Of a stretch of 39,299 nucleotides of DNA, positions 1 through 7,703 are shown in pieces (within the stretch, counting starts at the first letter, position 1; each line of letters starts with the position of its first letter). Source of the DNA: an uncultured Oscillospiraceae bacterium (GTDB taxonomy: Bacteria; Bacillota; Clostridia; Oscillospirales; Acutalibacteraceae); assembly GCA_900543525.1 (NCBI GenBank), contig UQRS01000007.1:1-39299 (forward strand), given 5' to 3'. Position numbers and translations under genes: made by a program. The notes under the pieces are model-generated. The model was not told where the DNA came from and made no database searches. It worked only from the letters and a program-made list of their open reading frames with translations.

Positions 1-6
1 GAGTGC

Positions 7-50
7 AAAAAACAGGCCTTGGCGTACAGATTTCTGTTCGCGAAAGCCTG
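7..50 (-). terminator. rho-independent terminator of rpsT
   Basis: Read on the minus strand, a long hairpin with outer arms CAGGC/GCCTG and inner arms ACAGA/TCTGT is followed by a run of six T. It lies about 65 bases past the rpsT stop codon. Confidence 0.75.
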
Positions 51-114
51 ATTACAATGCTTCCATCCTTCTGGAAATTTTAAGACAACCGGGCAACCGA
101 AAAATCACAAAACC

Positions 115-381
115 TCAGGAAACCTTGGCCTTGTTCAGTTTCACGGTCAGAGCAGACTTCTTTCTGGCGGCCGTGTTCTTGTGCAGAATGCCCTTCGCAG
201 CAGCCTTGTCAATGCTCTTGATGGCGGCGGTAACATTCGCGTCCATGTCGGAAGCTTTGGCGTCGATCGCAGCGTCAGCCTTCTTAATCGAAGTTCTCAG
301 CGCAGAGCGGATGCTCCGGTTGCGGAGATTGGCCTTCTCGGTCAGGATCACGCGCTTTTTCGCGGACTTAATGTTAGGCAT
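115..381 (-). CDS. rpsT: 30S ribosomal protein S20
   Basis: This is a primary 16S-rRNA-binding protein of the small ribosomal subunit. The 88-residue product starts MPNIKSAKKR and is rich in Lys, Arg and Ala with long helical stretches. It keeps the S20 pattern of RNRSIRSALRTSIKKA in the first third and KGILHKNTAARKKS near the end. Length is normal for S20. The ATG at 379-381 follows an AAGGAGGTGGAA ribosome binding site, so a longer in-frame reading upstream is rejected. The gene is divergent from gpr, and rpsT next to gpr and spoIIP is the arrangement known from Bacillus subtilis. It has its own promoter and terminator. Confidence 0.97.
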   Translation of the reverse strand: MPNIKSAKKRVILTEKANLRNRSIRSALRTSIKKADAAIDAKASDMDANVTAAIKSIDKAAAKGILHKNTAARKKSALTVKLNKAKVS

Positions 382-413
382 AGTTCCACCTCCTTGATTT
401 TGACAGTACTCAT

Positions 414-442
414 ATAATACCATTCCTTGCCCCGGAATGCAA
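414..442 (-). promoter_or_regulatory. sigma-A-type promoter of rpsT
   Basis: On the minus strand TTGCAT (437-442) and TATTAT (414-419) are separated by exactly 17 bases. They sit about 35 bases before the S20 start codon. Confidence 0.7.
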
Positions 443-535
443 GTGTTTTTTCGCGGTTTTCAAATATTTTTCTGCATAGAAGCCCGGCCGCGGCAAAAGA
501 TAAAATGGAAAGCTTGAAAAAAAGAAGGTGACAGG

Positions 536-1402
536 ATGCAGATACGAACCGACCTCGCGCTGGAGCAGCGGGAGCTTTCCCCCGACCTGCCGAAGGGGGT
601 TCGCTCCGAAGCGTTCGACGAAGGAAACGCGCACATCAGCCGGATCACAGTGGAGGACGCAGACGGCGCAGCCGCCCTCGGCAAGCCGGAGGGGCGCTAC
701 ATCACGGTTGAGATTCCACCCCTGTCGGACGACAACGACATGGACGAATCCATCGTACAATCCTTGAAACGGGAGCTTGGCGCGCTGCTGCCGGCCGAAG
801 GAACCGTGCTGGTCGCCGGCCTCGGCAACACGGCCATCACCCCCGACGCGCTCGGGCCAAAAGCGGCCGACGCCGTTCTGGCCACACGGCACATCACGGG
901 AGAGCTGGCTCGTTCGGCCGGGCTGGAGAATCTGCGCGGAGTAGCGGTACTCTCCCCCGGCGTGCTGGGCAGCACCGGGATCGAAACCTCCGAAATCCTG
1001 GAGGGTGTAGTCCAGAAAATCCGGCCGTCCGCCGTGCTGGCGATCGACGCGCTGGCTTCCCGCCGGCTGGCGCGGCTCGGCTGCACCATCCAGATTTCGG
1101 ACAGCGGCATCTCTCCCGGATCGGGGGTCGGCAACCGCCGGAAGGAAATCAGCGCCGCCACCCTCGGCCTGCCGGTCATCGCGGTCGGCATCCCGACCGT
1201 GGTGGACGCCCGGACGCTGGCCGCCGACCTTGTGGGAGAGGGCTGCGCCGAGCAGGTCAACCCCCGCGGCGAGCAGATGATCGTCACCCCGCGGGAGATC
1301 GACCTCATCATACAAAGGGCATCGTCGCTGCTTGGTCATGCGATCAACTGCGCCCTGCAGCCGGCCTTTGACCCCGCATTTCTCCTTGCCATCGCAAAAT
1401 AA
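536..1402 (+). CDS. gpr: GPR germination protease of spore SASPs
   Basis: GPR is the endopeptidase that degrades small acid-soluble spore proteins during germination. It is made in the forespore as a zymogen. The 288-residue product carries the family's near-invariant stretches LGNTAITPDALGPKA, GVLGSTGIETSEI, AIDALASR and QISDSGISPGSGVGNRRKEI. The two Asp residues of this atypical aspartic protease (in TPDALGP and AIDAL) are present. The N terminus reads QIRTDLALE, the autoprocessing region, with a shorter pro-peptide than in Bacillus megaterium. The Bacillus insertion before the C-terminal segment is absent, so the protein is shorter, as in other clostridia. An AAGGTGACAGG site precedes the ATG. 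A GCATA motif at 474-478 could be a sigma-G -35 element, but its -10 match is weak. spoIIP follows after 71 bases. Confidence 0.95.
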   Translation: MQIRTDLALEQRELSPDLPKGVRSEAFDEGNAHISRITVEDADGAAALGKPEGRYITVEIPPLSDDNDMDESIVQSLKRELGALLPAEGTVLVAGLGNTAITPDALGPKAADAVLATRHITGELARSAGLENLRGVAVLSPGVLGSTGIETSEILEGVVQKIRPSAVLAIDALASRRLARLGCTIQISDSGISPGSGVGNRRKEISAATLGLPVIAVGIPTVVDARTLAADLVGEGCAEQVNPRGEQMIVTPREIDLIIQRASSLLGHAINCALQPAFDPAFLLAIAK

Positions 1403-1473
1403 GGCAGGTGCCCTGCAGCCGGCATAATCCGGCCGCCTTTTCGCATAGGATAGATAAAAGGGAGGCGAGCTGG

Positions 1474-2541
1474 ATGAAGAAGCTGTTTTTTGCGGCGCTT
1501 TCTGCCTTTCTGGCTGTATTCTGCCTCCTGCTGGCCGGGCAGGCGGCCGACGACGCCCTCATCGGCAAGGCCGGAAAGGCCGCGGCACTCTCGGCCATGG
1601 TGGGAAATCTGAAGGGCGGGACAGCCTCCCCTGCCGGGGCGCTGCCGGAAACCCCCGCCGAGCCGGAGGCCGATGAAGCCGGAGAGAATACCGAAAGTCA
1701 GGCGGCCGCCCCCTCCTCCGGCGCAGTGACAGCGGCTGCCGACCCGGGAGAGGCACTGGGCAAAATCACCTCCAAATTCATCTCTCCCTACACGGCGGGG
1801 CAGTCGTTCGGCAACATCTATCTGAAAAACAGCACCTCCAAAACGGTCGATATTTCCGAAGAACTGCAAAGCCCGGTCGGCTTTCGTATGGAATTTTCCA
1901 GCGAGCCGGAGGTGCTGATCATGCATACTCACGCCACCGAAAGCTATATGCTGGAGGAACGGGATTACTTCACTGCGGCTGACGCCACCCGAAGCACAAG
2001 CGACGCAGTCAACATGAATCATATCGGGGAAAAGGTGGCCGAGGTTCTGCGCGCCAACGGAATCGCGGTGGTACACGACATGACACAGCACGACGCGGAG
2101 GCCTATACCGGCAGCTATGACCGATCGGCGGCGACCGTTTCGGCCAACCTGAAGAAATACCCCTCGATCAAGGTGGTGCTTGACCTCCACCGCGATTCGG
2201 TCGGAACAGAGGCCGAAAAAATCAAGGCTGTGCAAAAAATCGGGGACAAAAATGCCGCCCAGATCATGCTGGTGATGGGGTGCGAGGACGGCAGCATTCA
2301 AAATCACCCCAACTGGCGGCAGAACCTCCGGCTGGCCATGCGGTTCCAGCAGGCGGCCGAGCTGAAATATCCCGGGCTGGCCCGCTCCATCATGCTGGTG
2401 CCCCGCTGCTATAACCAGAATCTGACCACCGGATCGATGCTGATCGAAATCGGGACCGAGGCCAACACTCTGGCCGAGGCGGAATACTCGGCCGAGCTGA
2501 TCGGCGACATTCTCTCCCGCGTGCTGAAGGGATTGCAGTAA
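1474..2541 (+). CDS. spoIIP: stage II sporulation protein P
   Basis: SpoIIP is the membrane-anchored amidase and endopeptidase of the SpoIID-M-P engulfment machinery, which remodels septal peptidoglycan. The 355-residue product has an N-terminal hydrophobic segment (about residues 3-24). A low-complexity Pro/Ala/Glu linker follows to about residue 90. The SpoIIP domain contains VLIMHTHATESYML (metal-ligand His and Glu) and VVLDLHRDSVG, and ends IEIGTEANTLAEAEYSAELIG. The ATG at 1474 follows GGGAGGCGAGCTGG; an earlier in-frame start at 1408 lacks a ribosome binding site. The gpr-spoIIP pair is a conserved sporulation cassette. Confidence 0.95.
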   Translation: MKKLFFAALSAFLAVFCLLLAGQAADDALIGKAGKAAALSAMVGNLKGGTASPAGALPETPAEPEADEAGENTESQAAAPSSGAVTAAADPGEALGKITSKFISPYTAGQSFGNIYLKNSTSKTVDISEELQSPVGFRMEFSSEPEVLIMHTHATESYMLEERDYFTAADATRSTSDAVNMNHIGEKVAEVLRANGIAVVHDMTQHDAEAYTGSYDRSAATVSANLKKYPSIKVVLDLHRDSVGTEAEKIKAVQKIGDKNAAQIMLVMGCEDGSIQNHPNWRQNLRLAMRFQQAAELKYPGLARSIMLVPRCYNQNLTTGSMLIEIGTEANTLAEAEYSAELIGDILSRVLKGLQ

Positions 2542-2626
2542 GGCTTACATAGTCCTCCACACCCCCAAGGATTTTTCAAGAAACGGACATTCGTCAAGCG
2601 GACACTTGTCCGGCGGAGATGTAAAT

Positions 2627-2869
2627 ATGACAAAGACAAAGGTGAAAACAAAAAGGAAATGGCGGCGGCCGTTTTTTCGCGCTTTCTGGATCACGCTGAT
2701 TTTGCTCGGGGGACTGGCGACCCTTTTCCTCGGCAGCGCGCGTGCGTATGAGGCGGTGCGGCAAAACGGTTTTGGAGAAAAGACCCGCGCCCTCCATCTG
2801 CAGCAGGAGGAGGACGGCCTGCACGTCCGTCTGTTCGATTTCGAGTGGCGGGTGATCTGGCCATTTTAA
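2627..2869 (+). CDS. small single-pass membrane protein after spoIIP
   Basis: The 80-residue product has a basic N terminus (TKTKVKTKRKWRR), one transmembrane helix (about residues 17-38) and a short outer domain ending DFEWRVIWPF. I do not recognise the family. Its place after spoIIP is the one held by yqxA in Bacillus subtilis, and the layout (basic tail, one helix, small outer part) is comparable, but I see no clear sequence match. The ATG at 2627 is preceded by GGAG at 2615-2618, which favours it over a TTG at 2606. The gap to spoIIP is 85 bases, so co-transcription is likely. Confidence 0.7.
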   Translation: MTKTKVKTKRKWRRPFFRAFWITLILLGGLATLFLGSARAYEAVRQNGFGEKTRALHLQQEEDGLHVRLFDFEWRVIWPF

Positions 2870-3086
2870 CCGCCGCGCCGGGACATACAATATACGCCCC
2901 GGTCACAAGGGGCAGGCGCTTTTCAGTATGCCTTTGCAGCATATGAAAGCGCGGCGGCCTCCCCGCCGGCAGAGCGGCATTGTGCGAAAAACGAACCCAA
3001 CGAAGGAGGGCGCAGCGGCCGGGACACCGCCGCACTTGAACCCGGCGCCGCTTGATACTCTCCTCAGCCTTTATCAGTATAAAAAC

Positions 3087-3157
3087 AAAACGCTCCGGGA
3101 AGGCGCCTTTGCCAAAGGAAGGGAAACCTTTTTTGGCAAATGCCTCCGGAGCGTTTT
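3087..3157. terminator. bidirectional terminator between the spoIIP group and iscU
   Basis: The perfect 12-base arms AAAACGCTCCGG (3087-3098) and CCGGAGCGTTTT (3146-3157) enclose a second imperfect stem (CCTTTGCC/GGCAAATG). Both strands end in T-rich tracts. The stretch 2870-3086 holds no convincing gene, only a weak GCCCC/GGGGC hairpin near 2895-2912. Confidence 0.8.
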
Positions 3158-3172
3158 TCAATCTGTTTTATT

Positions 3173-3619
3173 TTAAAATTCCGTGTGTCCCTCGCAGGTC
3201 TCGCAGTGCTCGCACTCGCAGGCCGGGCCGACAAACGGCGTCGGGTCGATTCCCTGCCGGGTGTAGTAGTCGGCGATGGCCGCCTTGACCGCCTGCTCAG
3301 CCAGAACCGAGCAGTGGATCTTATGTGCCGGAAGGCCGCCGAGCGCCTCCACCACGGCTTTGTTGGACAGCTCCAGCGCTTTGGAAACCGGCTGTCCCTT
3401 GATCATCTCGGTCGCGATGGAAGAGGTCGCAATGGCCGAACCGCAGCCATAGGTTTTGAACTTGACATCCTTGATGATACCGTCCTCAATCTTCAGGTAC
3501 ATCTTCATAATATCGCCGCATTTGGCGTTGCCGACCTCCCCCACGCCGTTGGCGTCAGGCAGCTCGCCCACATTCCGCGGATTGTTGAAATGGTCCATAA
3601 CCTTTTCGGTGTAAATCAT
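3173..3619 (-). CDS. iscU: IscU/NifU-type iron-sulfur cluster scaffold
   Basis: This scaffold receives sulfur from IscS and iron and passes the assembled cluster to apoproteins. The 148-residue product shows the three scaffold cysteines C34 (GNAKCGD), C59 (TYGCGSAIATSS) and C103 (HKIHCSVLAEQAV). Both the Asp after C34 and the conserved HKIHCS motif are intact. Beyond the usual domain it ends in a tail with four extra cysteines, C134, C136, C139 and C142 (ACECEHCETCEGH). The start ATG overlaps the iscS stop (ATGA), so the two genes are translationally coupled. No full NifU C-terminal domain is present. Confidence 0.93.
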   Translation of the reverse strand: MIYTEKVMDHFNNPRNVGELPDANGVGEVGNAKCGDIMKMYLKIEDGIIKDVKFKTYGCGSAIATSSIATEMIKGQPVSKALELSNKAVVEALGGLPAHKIHCSVLAEQAVKAAIADYYTRQGIDPTPFVGPACECEHCETCEGHTEF

Positions 3620-4803
3620 TTGTTTTCACTCTCCTTTACAATCTTCTCCCACAGCGGAGACATCGCGCGCAGCCGCTCAATAATCGGCGGCAGCACCGAA
3701 AGAATATAGTCGGCATCCTTCATCGTGTCGTCATCGCTGAAGGAGAGACGCAGGCTGCCGTGTGCAACCTCATGTTTCAGTCCGATGGCCAGCAGCACAT
3801 GACTCGGGTCGAGCGAGCCGGAGGTGCAGGCCGAGCCGGAGGAGGCGCAAACCCCCTTGGCGTCCAGCATCAGCAGAAGGGATTCCCCCTCCACCCCTTC
3901 AAAGCAGAGGCTGACGTTGCCTGGCAGACGCTTTTTGGGATCGCCATTGAGCCGGCTGCGCGGAATCTGCAGCCCACCGGCGATCACATGGTCGCGGATG
4001 GCGGTAAGCTTTTCGGCACGCTCGTCGATGGTGGCGACGGCGCGGGTAATCGCCTCTCCCAATCCGACAATACCGGGCGTGTTCTCGGTTCCGGCGCGGC
4101 GGCCGCGCTCCTGTGCGCCGCCGTGAATGAGGTTGTCGGCCAGGATTCCCTTGCGCATATACAAAGCGCCAATCCCCTTCGGCCCGTGGAATTTGTGGCC
4201 GGAGAGGGAGAGCATGTCGATATTCTGCGCCTTGACATCGATATGCACATTGCCGACCGCCTGCACCGCGTCGGTGTGGAAGAGGACGCCCCGCTCATGA
4301 CAGATGCGGCCAAGCTCCTCCACCGGCTGGATGGTGCCGATCTCATTATTCGCATACATGATCGTGACCAGGCCGGTTTCCTCTTTTATCGCGGCGGCCA
4401 GCTCCTCCGGCCGGACAAGGCCGTCGGAATGCACGTCGAGCAGCGTAACCTCAAACCCCTGTTTTTCCAGGAATTCCAGCGTGTGCAGCACCGCGTGATG
4501 CTCAAAGGCGGAGGAGATAATGTGGGTCTTGCCCTTCTGCCGCAGTCGGTTCATCACGCCCTTGATCGCCCAGTTGTCCGCCTCGCTCCCGCCGGAGGTA
4601 AAATAAATCTCCCCCGCGTCGGCGCCGAGTGCGGCCGCGACCTGCCCCCTCGCCCGGTCGACGGCGGCGTGCGCCTCACTCCCGAAGGCGTAGAGGCTCG
4701 ACGGGTTGCCGTACTGCTCGGTCAGGTAGGGCATCATGCACTCCAGCACCTCGGGCGACAGCCGGGTGGTCGCCGCGTTGTCGGCGTATATCAAACGTTC
4801 CAT
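3616..4803 (-). CDS. iscS: cysteine desulfurase IscS/NifS
   Basis: This PLP enzyme takes sulfur from cysteine and hands it as persulfide to the IscU scaffold. The 395-residue product has the PLP lysine K204 in SLSGHKFHGPKG, the early YADNAATT motif, HTDAVQAVG, and the mobile loop with catalytic C326 in SSGSACTSG. The ATG at 4801-4803 follows GGGAG; upstream in-frame extension lacks a start with a binding site. A small CCGGG/CCCGG hairpin (about 4827-4841) lies just before the ribosome binding site. No Rrf2/IscR regulator gene lies next to it, although the promoter contains a palindrome. Confidence 0.95.
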   Translation of the reverse strand: MERLIYADNAATTRLSPEVLECMMPYLTEQYGNPSSLYAFGSEAHAAVDRARGQVAAALGADAGEIYFTSGGSEADNWAIKGVMNRLRQKGKTHIISSAFEHHAVLHTLEFLEKQGFEVTLLDVHSDGLVRPEELAAAIKEETGLVTIMYANNEIGTIQPVEELGRICHERGVLFHTDAVQAVGNVHIDVKAQNIDMLSLSGHKFHGPKGIGALYMRKGILADNLIHGGAQERGRRAGTENTPGIVGLGEAITRAVATIDERAEKLTAIRDHVIAGGLQIPRSRLNGDPKKRLPGNVSLCFEGVEGESLLLMLDAKGVCASSGSACTSGSLDPSHVLLAIGLKHEVAHGSLRLSFSDDDTMKDADYILSVLPPIIERLRAMSPLWEKIVKESENK

Positions 4804-4882
4804 ACAGAACCACTCCCTTTTTTCCGGGTAAAGCCCGGTTAGAAAAACTTTAAAAAATCGCAGAACGCCTGTCTGCGTCATT

Positions 4883-4911
4883 ATTGTATACCGAAAAGGT
4901 ATACTTTTCAA
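4883..4911 (-). promoter_or_regulatory. iscS-iscU promoter with internal palindromic operator
   Basis: On the minus strand TTGAAA (4906-4911) and TACAAT (4883-4888) are 17 bases apart. The spacer is occupied by a perfect 7+7 inverted repeat, GTATACC-GAAAA-GGTATAC (4886-4904), which overlaps the -10 box. Binding of a repressor there would block RNA polymerase. The repressor is not in the window. Confidence 0.75.
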
Positions 4912-4959
4912 TAGTCTGTCCGAAAAATGCCGGAAAATTCGCTATTTTCTGCATTTTTA

Positions 4960-5394
4960 CTAAAAGCGGGACGACTCGGCCACGGCCAGACGGTCACAAC
5001 GCTCATTTTCCGGATGGCCGGCGTGCCCCTTGACCCAGACCACCGTAACCTTGTGATACCCGGTAAGCTCCAGCAGCCGTTCCCACAAATCGGCGTTCAG
5101 CGCCGGAGACTTATCCGCCTTGCGCCAGCCGTTGCGCTTCCAGCCGGCGGCCCACCCTTTGGAGAGGCCGTTGGCCACATATTGTGAATCGGTGTAGAGG
5201 GTGACCTCGCACGGCTCTTTGAGAATGGCCAGCCCCTCAATCACGGCCGACAGCTCCATCCGGTTGTTGGTGGTCGGATTTTCGCCGCCGGACAGTTCCT
5301 TCTCCTGCTCCTTGTAGCGCAGAATCGCGCCCCAGCCGCCCGGTCCGGGATTTCCGGAGCAGGCGCCGTCGGTATAGAGATCGACATGCTTCAT
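4960..5394 (-). CDS. rnhA: ribonuclease HI
   Basis: RNase HI cuts the RNA strand of RNA-DNA hybrids such as R-loops and primers. The 144-residue product has the full catalytic set of the family: D9 in YTDGACSGNPGPGGWG, E47 in NNRMELSA, D69 in TDSQYV, H124 in KGHAGHPENE and D134 in ERCDRLA. It also has the basic handle region around WKRNGWRKADK. The first in-frame ATG with family sequence, MKHVDLYTDG, is at 5394. A longer upstream reading (to 5562) codes for nothing family-like and is left out. Confidence 0.95.
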   Translation of the reverse strand: MKHVDLYTDGACSGNPGPGGWGAILRYKEQEKELSGGENPTTNNRMELSAVIEGLAILKEPCEVTLYTDSQYVANGLSKGWAAGWKRNGWRKADKSPALNADLWERLLELTGYHKVTVVWVKGHAGHPENERCDRLAVAESSRF

Positions 5395-5550
5395 AGCCGC
5401 AGTTTCCTTTCTGCCGAAAATGCAATCAAAAAAGCTGCCGGCGAACAAAAAAGCAACAGGATAAACCTTCGGCAGCGGATATTTTGCCGCTTGTGCGCTT
5501 ACCGCACGCGTATAGTGGCAAAGGCGGCAGGGCAGCAAAACAGCCTCATT

Positions 5551-5579
5551 ATTGTAACACAAGGTTTAAAAAATAACAA
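5551..5579 (-). promoter_or_regulatory. promoter of rnhA
   Basis: On the minus strand TTGTTA (5574-5579) and TACAAT (5551-5556) are separated by 17 bases. The leader to the RNase H start is about 150 bases and shows no recognised riboswitch. The 5395-5696 stretch holds only this leader and the terminator at 5615-5651. Confidence 0.65.
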
Positions 5580-5614
5580 GATATTTGGCGCCGGGCAAAA
5601 ACCGCCGCAAAACT

Positions 5615-5651
5615 GCAAGAGACCTCCGCCCTAATGACGGAGGCCTCTTGC
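5615..5651 (-). terminator. terminator of the Usp-like gene
   Basis: The arms GCAAGAG (5615-5621) and CTCTTGC (5645-5651) extend inward through ACCTCCG / CGGAGG. On the minus strand T-rich sequence follows. It lies 45 bases after the stop at 5697. Confidence 0.7.
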
Positions 5652-5696
5652 GTTTCAGGAAGGAATATGAAAATGTGGGGATAGCAATGTTGGTGC

Positions 5697-6104
5697 TCAG
5701 CCAAGCTCGGCCGAGAGGTTGAGGGTACAATACACGCCGCCCGCCACGACCGAGATGGGCGTATCGCCGGTGTATACGCTGAGTTTTCCGACGAAATCCG
5801 ATTCTCCGGCCGGCATGCCGGTAAAAATGTGTACCGCGTGGAACTCCTTCGCGGCAGCCGCGACGCTTTTCACCGCGTTGTCGCTGTAGCGCACCGAAAT
5901 TTCAATGCCCGTGCGCTGCGCCAGACTGCACAGAAGCTTCATATCTTTCGAGCGTTTGCCCGCAGCCGCTTTTTTCGGCTGTATTGTGACGACCGTAACC
6001 TTTGTACCCATCCTGCCCGCCAGTTCCTTGGCAGCCTCGATAATCCGCTCGCACCCAGCCTGCGGCGTAATGCAGGCCACAACAGAGTTTTCTGCGGTGT
6101 ACAT
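5697..6104 (-). CDS. universal-stress-protein-like small protein
   Basis: The 135-residue product reads as an alternating alpha/beta Rossmann-like fold. Its first strand (SVVACITPQAGCERIIEAAKELAGRMG) and second strand (KVTVVTIQP) resemble the UspA-like domain of universal stress proteins and KdpD. It has a C-terminal strand PISVVAGGVYC but no clear ATP-binding G-2x-G-9x-G signature. Function is unknown; a sensory or nucleotide-binding role is only inference. The ATG at 6104 follows AAGGAAGTG. The gene is monocistronic between its promoter and terminator. Family assignment is moderate, existence as a gene is strong. Confidence 0.75.
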   Translation of the reverse strand: MYTAENSVVACITPQAGCERIIEAAKELAGRMGTKVTVVTIQPKKAAAGKRSKDMKLLCSLAQRTGIEISVRYSDNAVKSVAAAAKEFHAVHIFTGMPAGESDFVGKLSVYTGDTPISVVAGGVYCTLNLSAELG

Positions 6105-6164
6105 GGTGTCACTTCCTTTTCAGATTGCCGATCCGGGGATGTTTTCCCTTTCGGCAATTTTAGG

Positions 6165-6192
6165 ATACTATACTTCAAAGAAAAATTTGCAA
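6165..6192 (-). promoter_or_regulatory. probable promoter of the Usp-like gene
   Basis: On the minus strand TTGCAA (6187-6192) and TAGTAT (6165-6170) lie 16 bases apart in an AT-rich stretch. A TATAGT overlaps the -10 and could be used instead. Confidence 0.5.
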
Positions 6193-6376
6193 CCTTTTTA
6201 TGTTGAAACTGTAAATAAATTAAGAACAAGAAAAATGGACAAAATCCGACATTTCCGTTTTTTAATAAGACCGGCGCCGCACCGCTTCAAAGCAGGCTGC
6301 CGCCCGTTTTGGGAGAGGTATTTTTCTTCAGATGTCATGATTTTATAATATTTTAAGGACAAATGCGAAAAAATCT

Positions 6377-6405
6377 TTGCAATTTAAGGGGACGCATGTT
6401 ATAAT
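6377..6405 (+). promoter_or_regulatory. promoter of the AraC-type regulator
   Basis: TTGCAA (6377-6382) and TATAAT (6400-6405) are 17 bases apart, about 80 bases before the start codon. The intergenic stretch 6105-6483 holds only this and the divergent promoter of the Usp-like gene. Confidence 0.75.
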
Positions 6406-6483
6406 GAGAGAAAATCAGGCCAAAAGCATATAAAGCTTTAAAAGACGCGATTTGGATATTTCATGATCAAGGGTGGGCGGTAT

Positions 6484-7503
6484 ATGGTATACGATCTGTA
6501 TGATAAAAAGCTGCTGGCCGACTCGGGCTATTACCCTGTTATCCAGTCCTATTATTATAATGAATGGAACACCTATGACATGCCGCAGCATTTCCACAGC
6601 CGGATCGAGATCATGTATATCATCAAGGGCGACTGCACCGTCCGGTCGAGGAAAGAAAAAATCCGCATGTTTTCGGGTGATTTTATCCTGATTAACGCCG
6701 GCACGCCGCATGCTCTGTCGATCAACAATCCGCGCGGCTGCATGGTGCTGAATATCGAGTTTACTTTTGAAAAGCAGGACAACGCCGCGCCGGATTTTTA
6801 CACCCTCTACCGCAACAGCGAGGAGCTGCGCACCTTTCTGGCGCAGGGGGCGGAGTATTTCCGCATCAAGGACGACGGGGAGGTTTACCGCATCCTCTTC
6901 TCCGCATTGGAGAATGTGGATATTACAAAGCCCAACCGCTTCTCTCTCGACCTGTGGCTGGCGCTGCTTCTCCTCTCCTCGGCGAGGTTGGCCTGCGCCG
7001 ATTTCAACAACAACTCAGACGATTACATACAGTGTGCAAAGAATTTTATCTCCCGCAACTATTTCCGGGAGATTCACATCAGCGACATTGCCGAATATAT
7101 CCATATTCACCCCGCCTATCTCCAGCGGCTGTTCAAGAAGGAGTGCGGTATTTCGGTGATCGACTACATGACCAACTACCGGATGGAGAAGGCGTACTAC
7201 CTCCTGTCCCGCACCAACATGTCGATCATCGACATCGCCAACAGCGTCGGTATCAACTCACAGCAGTATTTCACCCGCCTGTTTAAAAAGACGATGAACA
7301 TCACCCCCAAAGCGCTGCGTGACAGCAAGGCGTCGGACAACCCGCTTGCTGACCCGATGGAAAATGATGTGGAGTGGACTTGGCGTCCCGGCCTCAAAAA
7401 TACCGAGACCATCTGTGATAACGACCTCGACTGGCTGAACATTATCTCAAGCGGGAAGCTGCCGGGCGACGCCAAAGGCTATAAGAAACCGCCCGACGCG
7501 TAA
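6484..7503 (+). CDS. AraC-family regulator with cupin sensor domain
   Basis: The 339-residue product has an N-terminal cupin-like sensor (about residues 20-130; MPQHFHSRIEIMYIIKGD followed by FSGDFILINAGTPHAL), a helical linker, and two helix-turn-helix motifs (about residues 185-285). The last segment reads SIIDIANSVGINSQQYFTRLFKK, the AraC signature, followed by a roughly 55-residue tail. The ATG at 6484 follows GGGTGGGCGG; an ATG at 6463 has no good binding site. Such regulators usually bind sugars and control carbohydrate genes. No transporter or glycosidase is adjacent, so the target is unknown; the dockerin glycosidase 8 kb away has LacI-type, not AraC-type, operators. Confidence 0.93.
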   Translation: MVYDLYDKKLLADSGYYPVIQSYYYNEWNTYDMPQHFHSRIEIMYIIKGDCTVRSRKEKIRMFSGDFILINAGTPHALSINNPRGCMVLNIEFTFEKQDNAAPDFYTLYRNSEELRTFLAQGAEYFRIKDDGEVYRILFSALENVDITKPNRFSLDLWLALLLLSSARLACADFNNNSDDYIQCAKNFISRNYFREIHISDIAEYIHIHPAYLQRLFKKECGISVIDYMTNYRMEKAYYLLSRTNMSIIDIANSVGINSQQYFTRLFKKTMNITPKALRDSKASDNPLADPMENDVEWTWRPGLKNTETICDNDLDWLNIISSGKLPGDAKGYKKPPDA

Positions 7504-7546
7504 AGCGGAAAAAGCGCCGTTTGCGCCCGGTATTCTGTCAAAAAAA

Positions 7547-7594
7547 ACATCCGCCGTTTTGGAAAATTTCCTTCCAAAACGGCGGATGTTTTTT
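7547..7594 (+). terminator. terminator of the AraC-type regulator
   Basis: A 17-base perfect stem (arms 7547-7563 and 7573-7589, reading ACATCCGCCGTTTTGGA and its complement) is followed by six T. It is A-rich on the other side and may act in both directions. Confidence 0.9.
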
Positions 7595-7703
7595 ACAGTA
7601 TTTTTGAAAGCCCACGGACGACAGAGGGCAAGTGGCGGAGAGCGAACGACAACCTCTCGGAATGCTTTCCCGCCGCACAGGAGGAGGCAGCCACCCCTTT
7701 CCT

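Noticed and set aside
536..1339. Long open frames on the minus strand opposite gpr
   Set aside because: They are shadows of the GC-rich gpr frame, lack family resemblance and binding sites.
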